The notes under the pieces: generated by a model | Seen by the model: only the letters and a program-made list of their open reading frames with translations | The model's database searches: none | What the model was told of the DNA's origin: nothing | Shown here: in pieces, positions 41,085-50,509 of the stretch | Layout: each line of letters begins with the position of its first letter | How positions within the stretch are numbered: the first letter of the stretch is position 1 | Origin: Mesorhizobium tamadayense | GTDB taxonomy: Bacteria > Pseudomonadota > Alphaproteobacteria > Rhizobiales > Rhizobiaceae | Reading direction: 5' to 3' | Assembly: GCF_003863365.1 (NCBI RefSeq) | Contig: NZ_RQXT01000018.1 | Location: forward strand, 48,821 to 112,820 | DNA length: 64,000 nucleotides | Position numbers and translations under genes: made by a program

Positions 41085-41627
41085 TCACGCGGTTCCGGCA
41101 ACCGGAAACGCGACGGTGCCGGACACGATCGATTCGGTCGGTTGCGCGGCAAGCTGCCCGGACGCCGCGGAAACATAGCTCGCCAGCAGCGGAGCCTCGC
41201 GCCACTCGCCGGCATCGGGCCTGACGTTGCGGGCGAGCGCTGCGGCAAGGGCCGCGAGGTCGTCGTCAAGCAAGGCGTCGTCGTAGGCCGCGGTGCGGCC
41301 ATAGAACATCTTTGCCAGTTTCTTCATGCGCTTCGGCACGCCGACATCGCTAATGCCGAGTTCCCTTAGCGAATGCTCAACATCGAGGAAGAACTCGTCG
41401 ATCAGCACCTGGGCGACCTCGGCCGCGGCTCCGCCCTCCCCGCGCAGCCGGTGCTGGACCAGGTACATATGCAGCGACAGCATCTCGAAGCGGCCAAGCG
41501 GCGTATCCGGCACATTCCAGTCGGAATAAAACGATGTTTGCCGCGCCGCCGCCACGATTTGTGCGTAGAGCGCCTCGGTGATGGCGCGGTTGGCGTGGCG
41601 TTCGCGGCCAAAAAGGCGCTGGAACAT
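41085..41627 (-). CDS. Ubiquinol-cytochrome c chaperone (CBP3-like)
   Basis: A 180-aa protein of the Ubiq_cyt_C_chap family (PF03981), related to mitochondrial CBP3/UQCC1: ALYAQIVAAARQTSFYSDWNVPDTPLGRFEMLSLHMYLVQHRL is its hallmark. It probably assists biogenesis of the cytochrome bc1 complex. Start 41627 (MFQRLFG). First gene of the plsX operon and divergent from bamE. Confidence 0.9.
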   Translation of the reverse strand: MFQRLFGRERHANRAITEALYAQIVAAARQTSFYSDWNVPDTPLGRFEMLSLHMYLVQHRLRGEGGAAAEVAQVLIDEFFLDVEHSLRELGISDVGVPKRMKKLAKMFYGRTAAYDDALLDDDLAALAAALARNVRPDAGEWREAPLLASYVSAASGQLAAQPTESIVSGTVAFPVAGTA

Positions 41628-41741
41628 TGAGGGTGGTCTCCCGGGGACCTTTTGTTTGATTTGGCCTTGTTGCATCGGCATGCAAGCTGGTTTACCGGTT
41701 TTGCGGCCCAGCGCAAGTTGCGGGGATGTGATGGAGAATTG

Positions 41742-42266
41742 TTGTTGGGCGCGCTGAAATTCAAGTCGTTTCTTACGCCTGTGCCGGCGGGCGTGGCCTC
41801 TCTGCTGCTGGCGGTATCCGCGCTTTCGGCCTGCAATTCGTCCAAGATGATCGGCGATCTCAGCCCGAGCGAGACGCTGACGCAGGGCTATGTCATTGAC
41901 CAGGCGGCGATCGACTCGGTGCCGGTCGGCTCGAGCCGTGAGCAGGTGCTGCTGGCCCTGGGCACGCCGTCGACGACGGCGACCTTCGACAACGAGGCCT
42001 TCTATTACATCTCACAGACGCGCAAGCGCTATGTCGCCTTCGACAAGCCGCATCTGGTCGACCAGCATGTGCTGGCGGTCTATTTCGGCGCTGACGGCCG
42101 CGTCACCCAGATCGCCAATTACGGCCTGAAGGACGGCAAGATCTTCGACTTCATCTCGAGGACGACACCGACCGGCGGCAAGGACCAGAACTTCCTCAGC
42201 CAGATCATCAACGGCGCCAGCAAGCTGGCGCCCGGCATCCCGGGCGGGGGCGGCGGCACGCCGTGA
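41742..42266 (+). CDS. bamE: Outer-membrane assembly lipoprotein BamE (SmpA/OmlA)
   Basis: A BamE-fold lipoprotein of about 174 aa: lipobox in AVSALSAC, then IDSVPVGSSREQVLLALGTPSTTATFDNEAFYYIS with the conserved GxPxxx and the tyrosines. It helps the BAM complex insert outer-membrane proteins. No ATG fits; the start is likely TTG at 41742 or 41745, after GGAG at 41733. Divergent from the CBP3-like gene, a conserved rhizobial arrangement. Confidence 0.9.
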   Translation: MLGALKFKSFLTPVPAGVASLLLAVSALSACNSSKMIGDLSPSETLTQGYVIDQAAIDSVPVGSSREQVLLALGTPSTTATFDNEAFYYISQTRKRYVAFDKPHLVDQHVLAVYFGADGRVTQIANYGLKDGKIFDFISRTTPTGGKDQNFLSQIINGASKLAPGIPGGGGGTP

Positions 42267-42295
42267 GCTCGGCCATCTGATTTTCTTCAACAAAC

Positions 42296-42330
42296 AAAGG
42301 ACCCGCCGGAACCGCTCTGGCGGGTTCTTT
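42296..42330 (+). terminator. Terminator after bamE
   Basis: 12-bp stem AAAGGACCCGCC / GGCGGGTTCTTT (one G-U pair), loop GGAACCGCTCT, followed by TTT. Confidence 0.85.
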
Positions 42331-42350
42331 GATTCGGCCGCATCGTTGGA

Positions 42351-42394
42351 GCAATTCCAGGAAAAGTGCGTAGCGGTTTTCCGTCCGGAATTGC
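42351..42394. repeat. Palindromic repeat family B, copy 2 (inverted)
   Basis: Arms GCAATTCCAG/CCGGAATTGC with core AAAAGTGCGTAGCGGTTTT, the inverse of copy 1 at 22911-22954. Confidence 0.85.
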
Positions 42395-42410
42395 GTCAAA
42401 ACAGAGAGAT

Positions 42411-42449
42411 AGAGCGGTTCTGCGTTTCCGTGAAACGGTGAACCGCTCT
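42411..42449. repeat. Palindromic repeat family D
   Basis: AGAGCGGTTC (42411-42420) and GAACCGCTCT (42440-42449) flank an inner palindrome CGTTTCCGTGAAACG. It follows family B copy 2 by 16 bp, so the two form a composite. Confidence 0.8.
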
Positions 42450-42461
42450 AGGCTGAAAAAC

Positions 42462-42492
42462 AAAAAAACCCGCGGGTGCGATCCCGCGGGGT
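42462..42492 (-). terminator. Intrinsic terminator of hppA
   Basis: ACCCGCGGG / CCCGCGGGGT stem around TGCGAT; on the minus strand it ends in a run of seven T. Confidence 0.88.
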
Positions 42493-42517
42493 CTCTTGTC
42501 CTGAAAGAGCGCCTGGA

Positions 42518-44659
42518 TCAGCCGTGAGCGAGTACGGCCAACAGCAGCAGCGCCACGATGTTGGTGATCTTGATCGCCGGATTGACGGCTGGGCCGGCGG
42601 TGTCCTTGTAGGGATCGCCGACCGTGTCGCCGGTCACGGAAGCCTTGTGCGCCTCGGAACCCTTGAGGTGCTTGACGCCGTCCTTGTCGGTGAAGCCGTC
42701 CTCGAAAGACTTCTTGGCGTTGTCCCAGGCGCCGCCGCCCGAGGTCATCGAGATGGCGACGAACAGACCGTTGACGATGACGCCGAGCAGCGAAGCGCCG
42801 AGCGCGGCAAAGGCGGAGGCCTTCGAGCCCGAGATCAGGAGCACGCCGAAATAAACGACCAGCGGCGCCAGCACCGGCAGCAGCGACGGGATGATCATTT
42901 CCCGGATCGCCGCCTTGGTCAGCAGATCGACCGCGCGCGCATAGTTCGGCTTCGACGTTCCGGCCATGATGCCCGGATCCTCGCGGAACTGCTTGCGCAC
43001 TTCCTGGACGATCGAGCCTGCGGCGCGACCGACGGCGGTCATAGCGATGCCGCCGAACAGATACGGGATCAGGCCGCCGAAGATCAGTCCGGCGACGACG
43101 TAAGGGTTGGAGAGGTCGAAGGAGACCTCACCCATGCCCTGGAAGTAAGGGAATTTGTCGCCGTTGGCGGCAAAGAATTTGATGTCGTTCGAGTAGGCCG
43201 CGAACAGCACCAGCGCGCCGAGGCCGGCGGAGCCGATGGCATAGCCCTTGGTCACAGCCTTGGTGGTATTGCCGACCGCGTCGAGCGCGTCCGTGGACTG
43301 GCGCACTTCCTTGGGCAGGCCAGCCATCTCGGCAATGCCGCCGGCATTATCGGTGACCGGGCCGAAAGCGTCGAGCGCCACGATCATGCCGGCAAGGCCG
43401 AGCATGGTGGTGACGGCGATCGCGGTGCCGAAGAGGCCGCCGAGCTGGTGGGTGGCGATGATGCCGGCGACGATGACGATGGCCGGAAGCGCCGTCGATT
43501 CCAGCGAGACCGCGAGGCCCTGGATGACGTTGGTGCCGTGGCCGGTCACCGACGCCTGGGCGATTGAGTTCACCGGGCGCTTGTTGGTGCCGGTATAGTA
43601 TTCGGTGATCACCACGATCAGACCCGTCACTGCCAGGCCGACCAGGCCGCAGATGAACAGGTTCTTGCCGGTGATGGCAAGGCCGGCGACAGTGCCGATC
43701 TCGCCCCAGCCCAGCACCGCCGAGGTGGCAATGGCCAGGCCGACGATCGACAGCAGGCCGGTGACGATCAGGCCCTTGTAGAGCGCGCCCATGATCGAGC
43801 CGTTGGAACCCAGCTTGACGAAGAAGGTGCCGACGATCGAAGTCAGGATGCATGCGCCGCAGATGGCGAGCGGATAGAGCATGGCCGCACCCAGCACGGG
43901 GGTGCCGCCGAAGAAGATGGAGCCGAGCACCATGGTGGCGACGACGGTCACGGCATAGGTCTCGAACAGGTCGGCGGCCATGCCGGCGCAGTCGCCGACA
44001 TTGTCGCCGACATTGTCGGCGATGGTGGCCGGATTGCGCGGATCGTCTTCCGGAATGCCGGCTTCCACCTTGCCGACCAGGTCGCCGCCGACGTCGGCGC
44101 CCTTGGTGAAGATGCCGCCGCCGAGACGAGCGAAGATCGAGATCAGCGAGGCGCCGAAGCCGAGCGAGACCAGCGCGTCGATGACGACGCGGTCGTTCGG
44201 CTGCAGGCCCATCGGGCCGGTCAGGATGAGGTAGTAGATCGAGACGCCGAGCAGCGCGAGGCCGGCGACCAGCATGCCGGTGATGGCGCCCGACTTGAAA
44301 GCGATGTCGAGGCCGGCGGCGAGGCTGTTGGAAGCGGCCTGCGCGGTGCGCACATTGGCGCGCACCGAGACGTGCATGCCGATGAAGCCGGCGGTGCCCG
44401 AGAGCACGGCGCCGATCAGGAAGCCGATCGCGGAAGTGATCGAGAGCAGCCACCAGGCAAGCAGGAGCACGACGATGCCGACGACGGCGATGGTCGTATA
44501 CTGGCGCGCTAGGTAGGCCTGGGCGCCTTCGCGGATGGCGGCGGAGATTTCCTGCATGCGCTGGTTGCCCTGATCGGACGCAAGGACCGAACGTGTCGCC
44601 CAGATGGCGTACAGGACTGAAAGCAAGCCGCAGGCGATGACGGCGGTAATGATGGTCAT
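42518..44659 (-). CDS. hppA: K+-independent proton-pumping membrane pyrophosphatase
   Basis: A 713-aa, about 16-helix membrane PPase coupling PPi hydrolysis to H+ export. The substrate site DVGGDLVGKVEAGIPEDDPRNPATIADNVGDNVGDCAGMAADLFE is intact. Lys467 in GNTTKAVTKG is the residue that marks the K+-independent class (Ala in K+-dependent enzymes). Start 44659 (MTIITAVIACG) is chosen; a 42-codon upstream extension is not conserved. The 390-bp gap upstream (44660-45049) shows no supported feature. Confidence 0.96.
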   Translation of the reverse strand: MTIITAVIACGLLSVLYAIWATRSVLASDQGNQRMQEISAAIREGAQAYLARQYTTIAVVGIVVLLLAWWLLSITSAIGFLIGAVLSGTAGFIGMHVSVRANVRTAQAASNSLAAGLDIAFKSGAITGMLVAGLALLGVSIYYLILTGPMGLQPNDRVVIDALVSLGFGASLISIFARLGGGIFTKGADVGGDLVGKVEAGIPEDDPRNPATIADNVGDNVGDCAGMAADLFETYAVTVVATMVLGSIFFGGTPVLGAAMLYPLAICGACILTSIVGTFFVKLGSNGSIMGALYKGLIVTGLLSIVGLAIATSAVLGWGEIGTVAGLAITGKNLFICGLVGLAVTGLIVVITEYYTGTNKRPVNSIAQASVTGHGTNVIQGLAVSLESTALPAIVIVAGIIATHQLGGLFGTAIAVTTMLGLAGMIVALDAFGPVTDNAGGIAEMAGLPKEVRQSTDALDAVGNTTKAVTKGYAIGSAGLGALVLFAAYSNDIKFFAANGDKFPYFQGMGEVSFDLSNPYVVAGLIFGGLIPYLFGGIAMTAVGRAAGSIVQEVRKQFREDPGIMAGTSKPNYARAVDLLTKAAIREMIIPSLLPVLAPLVVYFGVLLISGSKASAFAALGASLLGVIVNGLFVAISMTSGGGAWDNAKKSFEDGFTDKDGVKHLKGSEAHKASVTGDTVGDPYKDTAGPAVNPAIKITNIVALLLLAVLAHG

Positions 44660-45049
44660 TGCCGGATTTTCCTCGATTGATGGCCCAAAAGAACCCCTCC
44701 CTGGGCCGTTGGAACGGGGATGAATGCCGCGCACGGAATCCAACCCTTGGCTGCGGTGTATGCGAAACAGGGCCCGGAACGTCAAGATATTGTTCGGTTT
44801 TTGCCCGGCTTTCGCCCGAAAGACGAAAACAGCGACTCACCAGCAGGCGCCACCGTGCTTTTAGATCGATTGAAATGACGCTGCGTAAATCAGCCGGCGG
44901 GCAAGTCGCCGTCGGGCTGGATGACGAAAATCAGCACAGCGGGCTGGGTGAAGCTCGAACTCACGCTCGACCACCCCGCGTTGAGTACCCTGCTTTGCAG
45001 CCATTTGCTGAAATGGCGGAGATCGCAGAGGACGAGATTTGAAAGCCGG

Positions 45050-45799
45050 TTACGCCGTCTCCCGCCCCATGCGCCGCGCGGCGTAGCGCTCGATCGCCGA
45101 CAGGCCGTCATAGATCAGCACCGCAAGCGCGGCGACGATCAGGCCGCCTTGCAGCACGAAGGCAAGGTTGTTCGAGATCAGGCCGGCGATGATCACCTCG
45201 CCCAGCGTCTTGGCCGCTACGGTCGAGCCGATGGTGGCGGTGGCGAGGCCGATGACCACGGAAAGCCGGATGCCGCCGAGGATCACCGGGGCGCTGAGCG
45301 GCAGCTCTACCTTCACCAGCCTTTGCCAGCCGGTCATGCCGGCGCCGCGCGCCGCCTCCATGACGTTGCCGGGCAGCGTCGTGAGCGCGGTCAGCGCGTT
45401 CTCGAAAATCGGCAGCAGGCCGTAGAGGAAAAGCGCGATTAGCGTCGGCTTCTCGCCGAAACCGACCGCAGGCACCGCGAGCGCCAGCACCGCGACAGGC
45501 GGAAAGCTCTGGCCGATATTGACCAGGCTGCGCGACAGCGGCAGGAACTCGGCGCCGGCGGGCCTTGTGACCAGGATGGCGAGCGCGACGGCGACGATCG
45601 TGGCGGCCACCGTGGCGACCAACACAGTCCTCAGATGCAGCAATGTCAGCGTCAGCAGGCTGCCCTGATTGTAGATCGCCGGCGCGCCGTTCTCGGTCAG
45701 CGGCCGCAGCAACGGCTCGAACCAGCCCGGGCTGGCGATGAAGGCCACAAGCAGCACCAGAAGCGCCAGCCTCAGCAGCGCGGGCAGCCAGGCCTTCAT
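45050..45799 (-). CDS. Osmoprotectant-type ABC transporter permease 2
   Basis: A 249-aa BPD_transp_1 permease with about five helices; the EAA loop is NVMEAARGAGMTGWQRLVKVELPLSAPVILGGIR. It belongs to the OpuCB/YehY class for glycine betaine or choline-like solutes. Its start overlaps the ATPase stop by ATGA. Partners the permease and ATPase upstream. Confidence 0.9.
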   Translation of the reverse strand: MKAWLPALLRLALLVLLVAFIASPGWFEPLLRPLTENGAPAIYNQGSLLTLTLLHLRTVLVATVAATIVAVALAILVTRPAGAEFLPLSRSLVNIGQSFPPVAVLALAVPAVGFGEKPTLIALFLYGLLPIFENALTALTTLPGNVMEAARGAGMTGWQRLVKVELPLSAPVILGGIRLSVVIGLATATIGSTVAAKTLGEVIIAGLISNNLAFVLQGGLIVAALAVLIYDGLSAIERYAARRMGRETA

Positions 45800-46731
45800 G
45801 CCGGCCTCGCGCGCTTCACCAGTCCTTCCACAGTGATGCGGCCGATCAGCTTGCCGTCGCCGTCTTTCACCGGCAGCGCCGGGCGACCCGCCCACAGAAG
45901 CTCGGCCAGAGCGTCACGCTGGCTGGCGTCGCCGGGGATCGCCTCGCCCTCGGCGCCGCCGGGTTCCACGGCATCGCGCACGCGGCCGAGCGACAGGAGC
46001 CGGAACGGCCGCTCGCTGGAGCCGACCAGGGTCTCGACAAAGCCATTTGCGGGCCGCGCCAGGATCTCCGCCGGCTTGGCGTATTGCAGCACCTTGCCGG
46101 CATCCATGACGGCGATCTTGTCGCCCATATGCACCGCCTCCTCCATGTCGTGGGTGACCAGGATGATGGTGGTGCCGAAACGCTTCTGGATCGCCAGCAG
46201 ATCCTCCTGCGCCTTGGTGCGTATGATCGGGTCGAGCGCGCCAAAAGGCTCGTCCATCAGAAGCACGTTGGGCTCGGCAGCGAGCGCGCGGGCGACGCCG
46301 ACACGCTGCTGCTGGCCGCCGGAAAGTTCATGCGGATAGCGCGGACCATAGGCCTGCGGATCGAGCTGGTAGAGCGTCATCAACTCGTCGACGCGCGCCT
46401 TGATGCGGTCCTTATCCCAGCCGAGCAGCAGCGGCACGGTGGCGATGTTCTGCGCCACGGTGCGATGCGGGAACAAGCCATGGCCCTGGATGGCATAGCC
46501 GATGCTGCGGCGCAGCTGGTAGTCCGGCACCGAGCGGTTGTCGGCACCGTCGAGCTTGATCACGCCGGACGTCGGCTCGACCAGCCGGTTGATCATCCTG
46601 AGCAGCGTCGTCTTGCCCGAACCGGAGGTGCCGACGATGACGGCGATGGTGCGCGGCTCGATGACCAGCGATACATTGTCGACCACCGTCGTCTCGTCAT
46701 AGCGCTTGGTGATGCCTTCGATCTCGATCAT
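45796..46731 (-). CDS. Osmoprotectant-type ABC transporter ATPase
   Basis: A 311-aa ABC ATPase of the OpuCA/ProV/YehX group: Walker A GTSGSGKTT, Q-loop IQGHGLFPHRT, signature LSGGQQQRV, Walker B VLLMDEPFGALDP, H-loop THDMEEAV. The C-terminal about 80 residues resemble a CBS-type regulatory region (ALPVKDGDGKLIGRITVEGLVKRA), present here as a single unit rather than a pair. ATGA overlaps join it to both permease genes. Confidence 0.93.
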   Translation of the reverse strand: MIEIEGITKRYDETTVVDNVSLVIEPRTIAVIVGTSGSGKTTLLRMINRLVEPTSGVIKLDGADNRSVPDYQLRRSIGYAIQGHGLFPHRTVAQNIATVPLLLGWDKDRIKARVDELMTLYQLDPQAYGPRYPHELSGGQQQRVGVARALAAEPNVLLMDEPFGALDPIIRTKAQEDLLAIQKRFGTTIILVTHDMEEAVHMGDKIAVMDAGKVLQYAKPAEILARPANGFVETLVGSSERPFRLLSLGRVRDAVEPGGAEGEAIPGDASQRDALAELLWAGRPALPVKDGDGKLIGRITVEGLVKRARPA

Positions 46732-47891
46732 GCGGGTTGCGCCCTGCGCTTGGTGGAGGTCATTTCGATGACCGCGTCGAGGATGATCGCGGCGGCAAAG
46801 GCCAGCGCCACCGTGGGCACGGCGCCGAGTAGCACAAGGTCCATGGCCGTCTGGCCGACGCCCTGGAAGACGAAGACGCCGAAGCCCCCGCCACCGATCA
46901 GCGCCGCGATGGTGGCAAGCCCGATATTCTGCACCAGGACGATGCGGATGCCGGTCAGGATCACGGGAAAGGCAAGCGGAAACTCGACATCGAACAGGCG
47001 CTGGCGGTCGGTCATGCCCATGCCGCGGGCGGCATCGTTGGCTGCGCGCGGCACGCCGGCAAGGCCGACCACGGTGTTCGCCACCACCGGCAGCAGCGAA
47101 TAGAGAAACAGCGCGACGAAGGCGGGCGCGGTGCCGATGCCTCGGATGCCAAACCCTGCCGCGCCCGGCACATGCGCGGCGACCCAGCCGAGCGGCGCGA
47201 TCAGCAGGCCGAACAGCGCGATCGACGGAATGGTCTGGATGATGTTGAGCACGTTCAGCACCCCTGCCCGCAGCGGCTCGACGCGATGACAAAGGATGCC
47301 GAGCGGCAGGCCAACCACCACCGCAGCCGCCAGCGAGCCCAGCGCCAGCGTGACGTGCTTGGAGCCCTCCGCCCAAAAGCTGTCGGCGCGGCTGGCATAC
47401 TCCTTGAGGATGGAAAGACTGTCCCAACTCCCCGAGACAAGCAGCGCGCCGACGGCGAGCGCGGCGACGACGAGAGCGCCGACGCGTGCCGATGGCGAGA
47501 GGTTCAGCCTTGTCAGCACATCGGCCAAAAGCAGCGTGAAGGCGAAGATCAGCAACCAGAAGCCGGAGGCCGGCGAAACACGGGCGAAGGTATTGCCGGC
47601 GGGGGTCAGGAAGCCGCCGGCCGTGCCGATCAGGATGGCAAGGGCGGCGAGCGCGATTACGCTTGCGGCAAGTCTGAGGACGAGCGGCGTCTTCAAGAGT
47701 GCGATGATGCCACCAACAATGACGATCGCGAGCAGCAACGCACCAAGCGCCGACGGCAGCGATTCGAGGATCGAGCGTGCCTGCCCGGGCACGATACGGT
47801 TGGCGCGGAAGGTGGCGAACGGTGCCGCGAAGGCGGCATAGGCGACGACGACGGCGATGACGATGCCGAGCTTGTCGAAGCGGAAGGTCAT
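46728..47891 (-). CDS. Osmoprotectant-type ABC transporter permease 1 (YehW-like)
   Basis: A 387-aa permease: about five or six extra N-terminal helices (residues 8-150) precede the BPD_transp_1 domain (about 175-385), whose EAA loop is RAANDAARGMGMTDRQRLFDVEFPLAFPVILTGIR. The extended N-terminus is typical of YehW-type permeases. First of the three coupled membrane/ATPase genes. Confidence 0.9.
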   Translation of the reverse strand: MTFRFDKLGIVIAVVVAYAAFAAPFATFRANRIVPGQARSILESLPSALGALLLAIVIVGGIIALLKTPLVLRLAASVIALAALAILIGTAGGFLTPAGNTFARVSPASGFWLLIFAFTLLLADVLTRLNLSPSARVGALVVAALAVGALLVSGSWDSLSILKEYASRADSFWAEGSKHVTLALGSLAAAVVVGLPLGILCHRVEPLRAGVLNVLNIIQTIPSIALFGLLIAPLGWVAAHVPGAAGFGIRGIGTAPAFVALFLYSLLPVVANTVVGLAGVPRAANDAARGMGMTDRQRLFDVEFPLAFPVILTGIRIVLVQNIGLATIAALIGGGGFGVFVFQGVGQTAMDLVLLGAVPTVALAFAAAIILDAVIEMTSTKRRAQPA

Positions 47892-47974
47892 GACCGCCCC
47901 TCAAAAGAGGGGATCAGCGACTTTCCAGGCAGCAACCACTCTTTGGAGATTTGCGAAAGGCGACGCGAGATCCA

Positions 47975-48160
47975 ATCTCCCCCCTTGCGGGGGAGATGGC
48001 CGGCAGGCCAGAGGGGGGTGGGAAGGATCGCCGACATTCGAATTTCAGCTTGCCCGCAGAGACATCTCCCGACGGGCGTTTCTGCGATGAACCGGTAGGT
48101 CGGCGGGACAGCACCCCCCTCTGTCCTGCCGGACATCTCCCCCGCAAGGGGGGAGATTGG
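47975..48160. repeat. MITE-like inverted repeat pair, family F copy 2
   Basis: Units AATCTCCCCCCTTGCGGGGG... (47975-48022) and its inverse ...CCCGCAAGGGGGGAGATTGG (48112-48160) flank about 90 bp. Each unit also carries GGCCGGCAGGCCAG or its diverged inverse. It occupies most of the 323-bp gap between the permease and binding-protein genes. Confidence 0.82.
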
Positions 48161-48214
48161 CAGTTTCGCCGGCCGCACCTGTCCAACCCGCACTTGTGCC
48201 GCGATCTCTGACTG

Positions 48215-49126
48215 CTACTTCAAAAACCCGTCCTTCTTCAAAAAGTCCTCGGCCACCGCCTTCGCAGGCTCGCCACCCAGTTGGACGCGGCCGTTGAGCT
48301 GCTGCAGCGTGACGAGATCGAGCTTGGCGAAGATCGGCTTCAGCAGCGTCTCGATTTCCGGATGTTCCTTCAGCACCTGCTCGCGGATGATCGGCGCCGG
48401 CTGGTAGACCGGCTGCACGGCCTTGTCGTCCTGGAGCACCACAAGGCCGGAAGGCTGGATGCCGCCGTCGGTGCCGTAGACCATGGCGGCATTGGCGCCA
48501 TTGGTCTGGTTGGCGGCAGCGGCGATGGTCGCGGCGGTGTCGCCGCCGGAGAGCGTGATCAACTGGTCCGGCTTCAGCGAGAAGCCGTAAGTGGTCTGGA
48601 AGGCGGGCAGCGCCGCCGCCGAATTGACGAATTCGGCCGAAGCAGCAAGCACCACCTTGCCGCCGCCCGAGACGTATTTGCCGAAGTCCGACAGGGTGGC
48701 GAGCTTGTTCTCGTCGGCGACTTCCTTGCGCAGCGCGATCGCCCAAGTGTTGTTGGCAGGCGACGGCGACAGCCAGACGATCTTGTTGGCGTCATAGTCG
48801 AGCTTCTTGGCAGTCTCGTAGGCCTTGGCGGCATCCTTCCACACCGGATCGTCGGCCTTCTGGAAGAAGAACGCAGCATTGCCCGTATATTCGGGATAGA
48901 TGTCGATCTCGCCGGCGGTGATGGCCTTGCGGACCACTGGCGTCGCGCCGAGTTGAATGCGGTCTGTGGTCTTGATGTTGTTGGCGTTCAGCACGAGTTG
49001 AATGATGTTGCCGAGCACTCCGCCTTCGGTGTCGATCTTCGAGGAAACCACCACCTGGGCGTGGGCCGAGGCCGCGGTGATGCCAAGCGCGATCGATGCT
49101 ACGATGAGCTTTCTGATCGAAAACAT
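48215..49126 (-). CDS. Osmoprotectant ABC transporter substrate-binding protein (OsmF/YehZ-like)
   Basis: A 303-aa periplasmic OpuAC-type binding protein with a signal peptide (residues 1-23, ASAHA-Q). Motifs: VVSSKIDTEGGVLGNIIQLVLNANN, EIDIYPEYTGNAAFFF and WLSPSPANNTWAIALRKEVA, typical of quaternary-amine binders such as OsmF. Start 49126 (MFSIRKL). Transcribed first, ahead of the permease/ATPase genes but separated by the repeat pair, which may set its higher expression (inference). Confidence 0.92.
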   Translation of the reverse strand: MFSIRKLIVASIALGITAASAHAQVVVSSKIDTEGGVLGNIIQLVLNANNIKTTDRIQLGATPVVRKAITAGEIDIYPEYTGNAAFFFQKADDPVWKDAAKAYETAKKLDYDANKIVWLSPSPANNTWAIALRKEVADENKLATLSDFGKYVSGGGKVVLAASAEFVNSAAALPAFQTTYGFSLKPDQLITLSGGDTAATIAAAANQTNGANAAMVYGTDGGIQPSGLVVLQDDKAVQPVYQPAPIIREQVLKEHPEIETLLKPIFAKLDLVTLQQLNGRVQLGGEPAKAVAEDFLKKDGFLK

Positions 49127-49285
49127 TGTGGAAATCCCTTGCTGTGAACGGAGAGGCCGATGGGCGCATATGAGCATGGCCCCAACGTCCAGTCGGGGCA
49201 CACGGTTTCATAACAAAGGGGATGGGCGCAATATTTTTGTTCCCGGCGCCAATGGAGCGCAGCGCCAGGTCCCGACAGCGTAATG

Positions 49286-50509
49286 TCAGTTGGCGCCGCG
49301 CAAGCCCTGCAGCTTCAAGGCGCCGAGCGCCAGGAAGCAGAGCACGACGACCGGGAAAACGACCCAGTTCAGCATGGTCCAGCCCCAGGCGTTGTAGATC
49401 GCGCCCGACATCAGCGAGGCGAAAGCGACCGAACCGAACAAGGCGAAGTCGTGGAAGCCTTGCACCTTGCCCTTTTCGGACGGCCGGTAGCTGGCGGCGA
49501 CCATGGCGGTGGCGCCGATGAAGCTGAAATTCCAGCCGAGGCCGAGCAGGATCAGCGCCGTCCAGAACTGCCACAGCGCCAGGCCGGAAAGCGCCACGAC
49601 GGCGCAACCAATGAGCAGCACCAGTCCGATGGCGACGATGCGCTCGGCGCCGAGGCGGTGGATCAGCGAACCGGTGAAGAAGCTCGGCCCGAACATCGCC
49701 ATGACATGCCAGGAAATGCCGAGCGTCGCGTCGTCCGTCGACAGCCCGCAGCCAACCATGGCGAGCGGCGCGCCGGTCATGACGAAGCTCATCAGCGCGT
49801 AGCTGCCGACGGCGCAGAACAGCGCCGCGACGAAGCGCGGCTGCGTGGCGATCTCGGCCAGAGGGCGCGCATCGCCGCCGGCGGCTTCAGTGGCGCTGCT
49901 TGTGCGCCTGGACGTATGCAGGAAGGAAAGGATGATCGCGCCGGCGGCCGCTAATAACAGGATCGAGGCGAAGGATCCGGCAAACATTACCGGCGCCAGA
50001 AGCTCTCGCGTGTAGATGACGATCTGCGGGCCAAGCACGGCGGTGACGATGCCGCCCGCCAGCACGAAGGAAATTGCGCGTGCCTTGAACTCAGCCGTGG
50101 CGTTGTCGGCGGCGGCGAAGCGGAACTGCTGCACGAAGGCGCCGCCGACACCGATCACCAGCAAGCCAAGGGCAAACAGCCAGAAGCTTGCCTGGTAAAG
50201 CGCGAGCGTGGCGACCAGGCCTCCGAGGGCTGTGACGATGGTGCCGGTCATGAAGCCGCCACGATGGCCGAGCCCGCGGATGATGGCGGCGGCCGGCAGC
50301 GCGCCGAGCGCGACGCCGAGATTGAAGCCGGTGACCGGCGCCGTCGCCAGAGATTTGTCGGGGCCGAGCAGATATTGGCCGGCAAGCGCGCCGAGCGAAA
50401 TGGCGATCGGCGCGGCCGAGCCGACGATCGCCTGCGCCGCCGCGAGGAGCACTGCCGTGCGGCGCGCTTGCCAGCCGGCTTCGGCTACTACAGTCGCTGC
50501 GGCCGTCAT
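49286..50509 (-). CDS. MFS transporter
   Basis: A 407-aa major-facilitator protein with about 12 helices; the loop RGLGHRGGFMTG after helix 2 is the motif A region. Substrate unknown. Its start overlaps the nusB stop by ATGA, so it is translationally coupled to the riboflavin/nusB block; a role in flavin traffic is possible but is only inference from position. Confidence 0.88.
   Translation of the reverse strand: MTAAATVVAEAGWQARRTAVLLAAAQAIVGSAAPIAISLGALAGQYLLGPDKSLATAPVTGFNLGVALGALPAAAIIRGLGHRGGFMTGTIVTALGGLVATLALYQASFWLFALGLLVIGVGGAFVQQFRFAAADNATAEFKARAISFVLAGGIVTAVLGPQIVIYTRELLAPVMFAGSFASILLLAAAGAIILSFLHTSRRTSSATEAAGGDARPLAEIATQPRFVAALFCAVGSYALMSFVMTGAPLAMVGCGLSTDDATLGISWHVMAMFGPSFFTGSLIHRLGAERIVAIGLVLLIGCAVVALSGLALWQFWTALILLGLGWNFSFIGATAMVAASYRPSEKGKVQGFHDFALFGSVAFASLMSGAIYNAWGWTMLNWVVFPVVVLCFLALGALKLQGLRGAN

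Noticed and set aside
44890..45111. A 73-codon minus-strand frame in the gap after the permease gene
   Set aside because: Overlaps the permease 3' end in another frame and has no ribosome site or motif.
45796..47904. A 702-codon fusion-like frame joining permease and ATPase
   Set aside because: The frame is open through the permease gene but its upstream part is out of frame with the permease; the ATPase has its own ATG at 46731.
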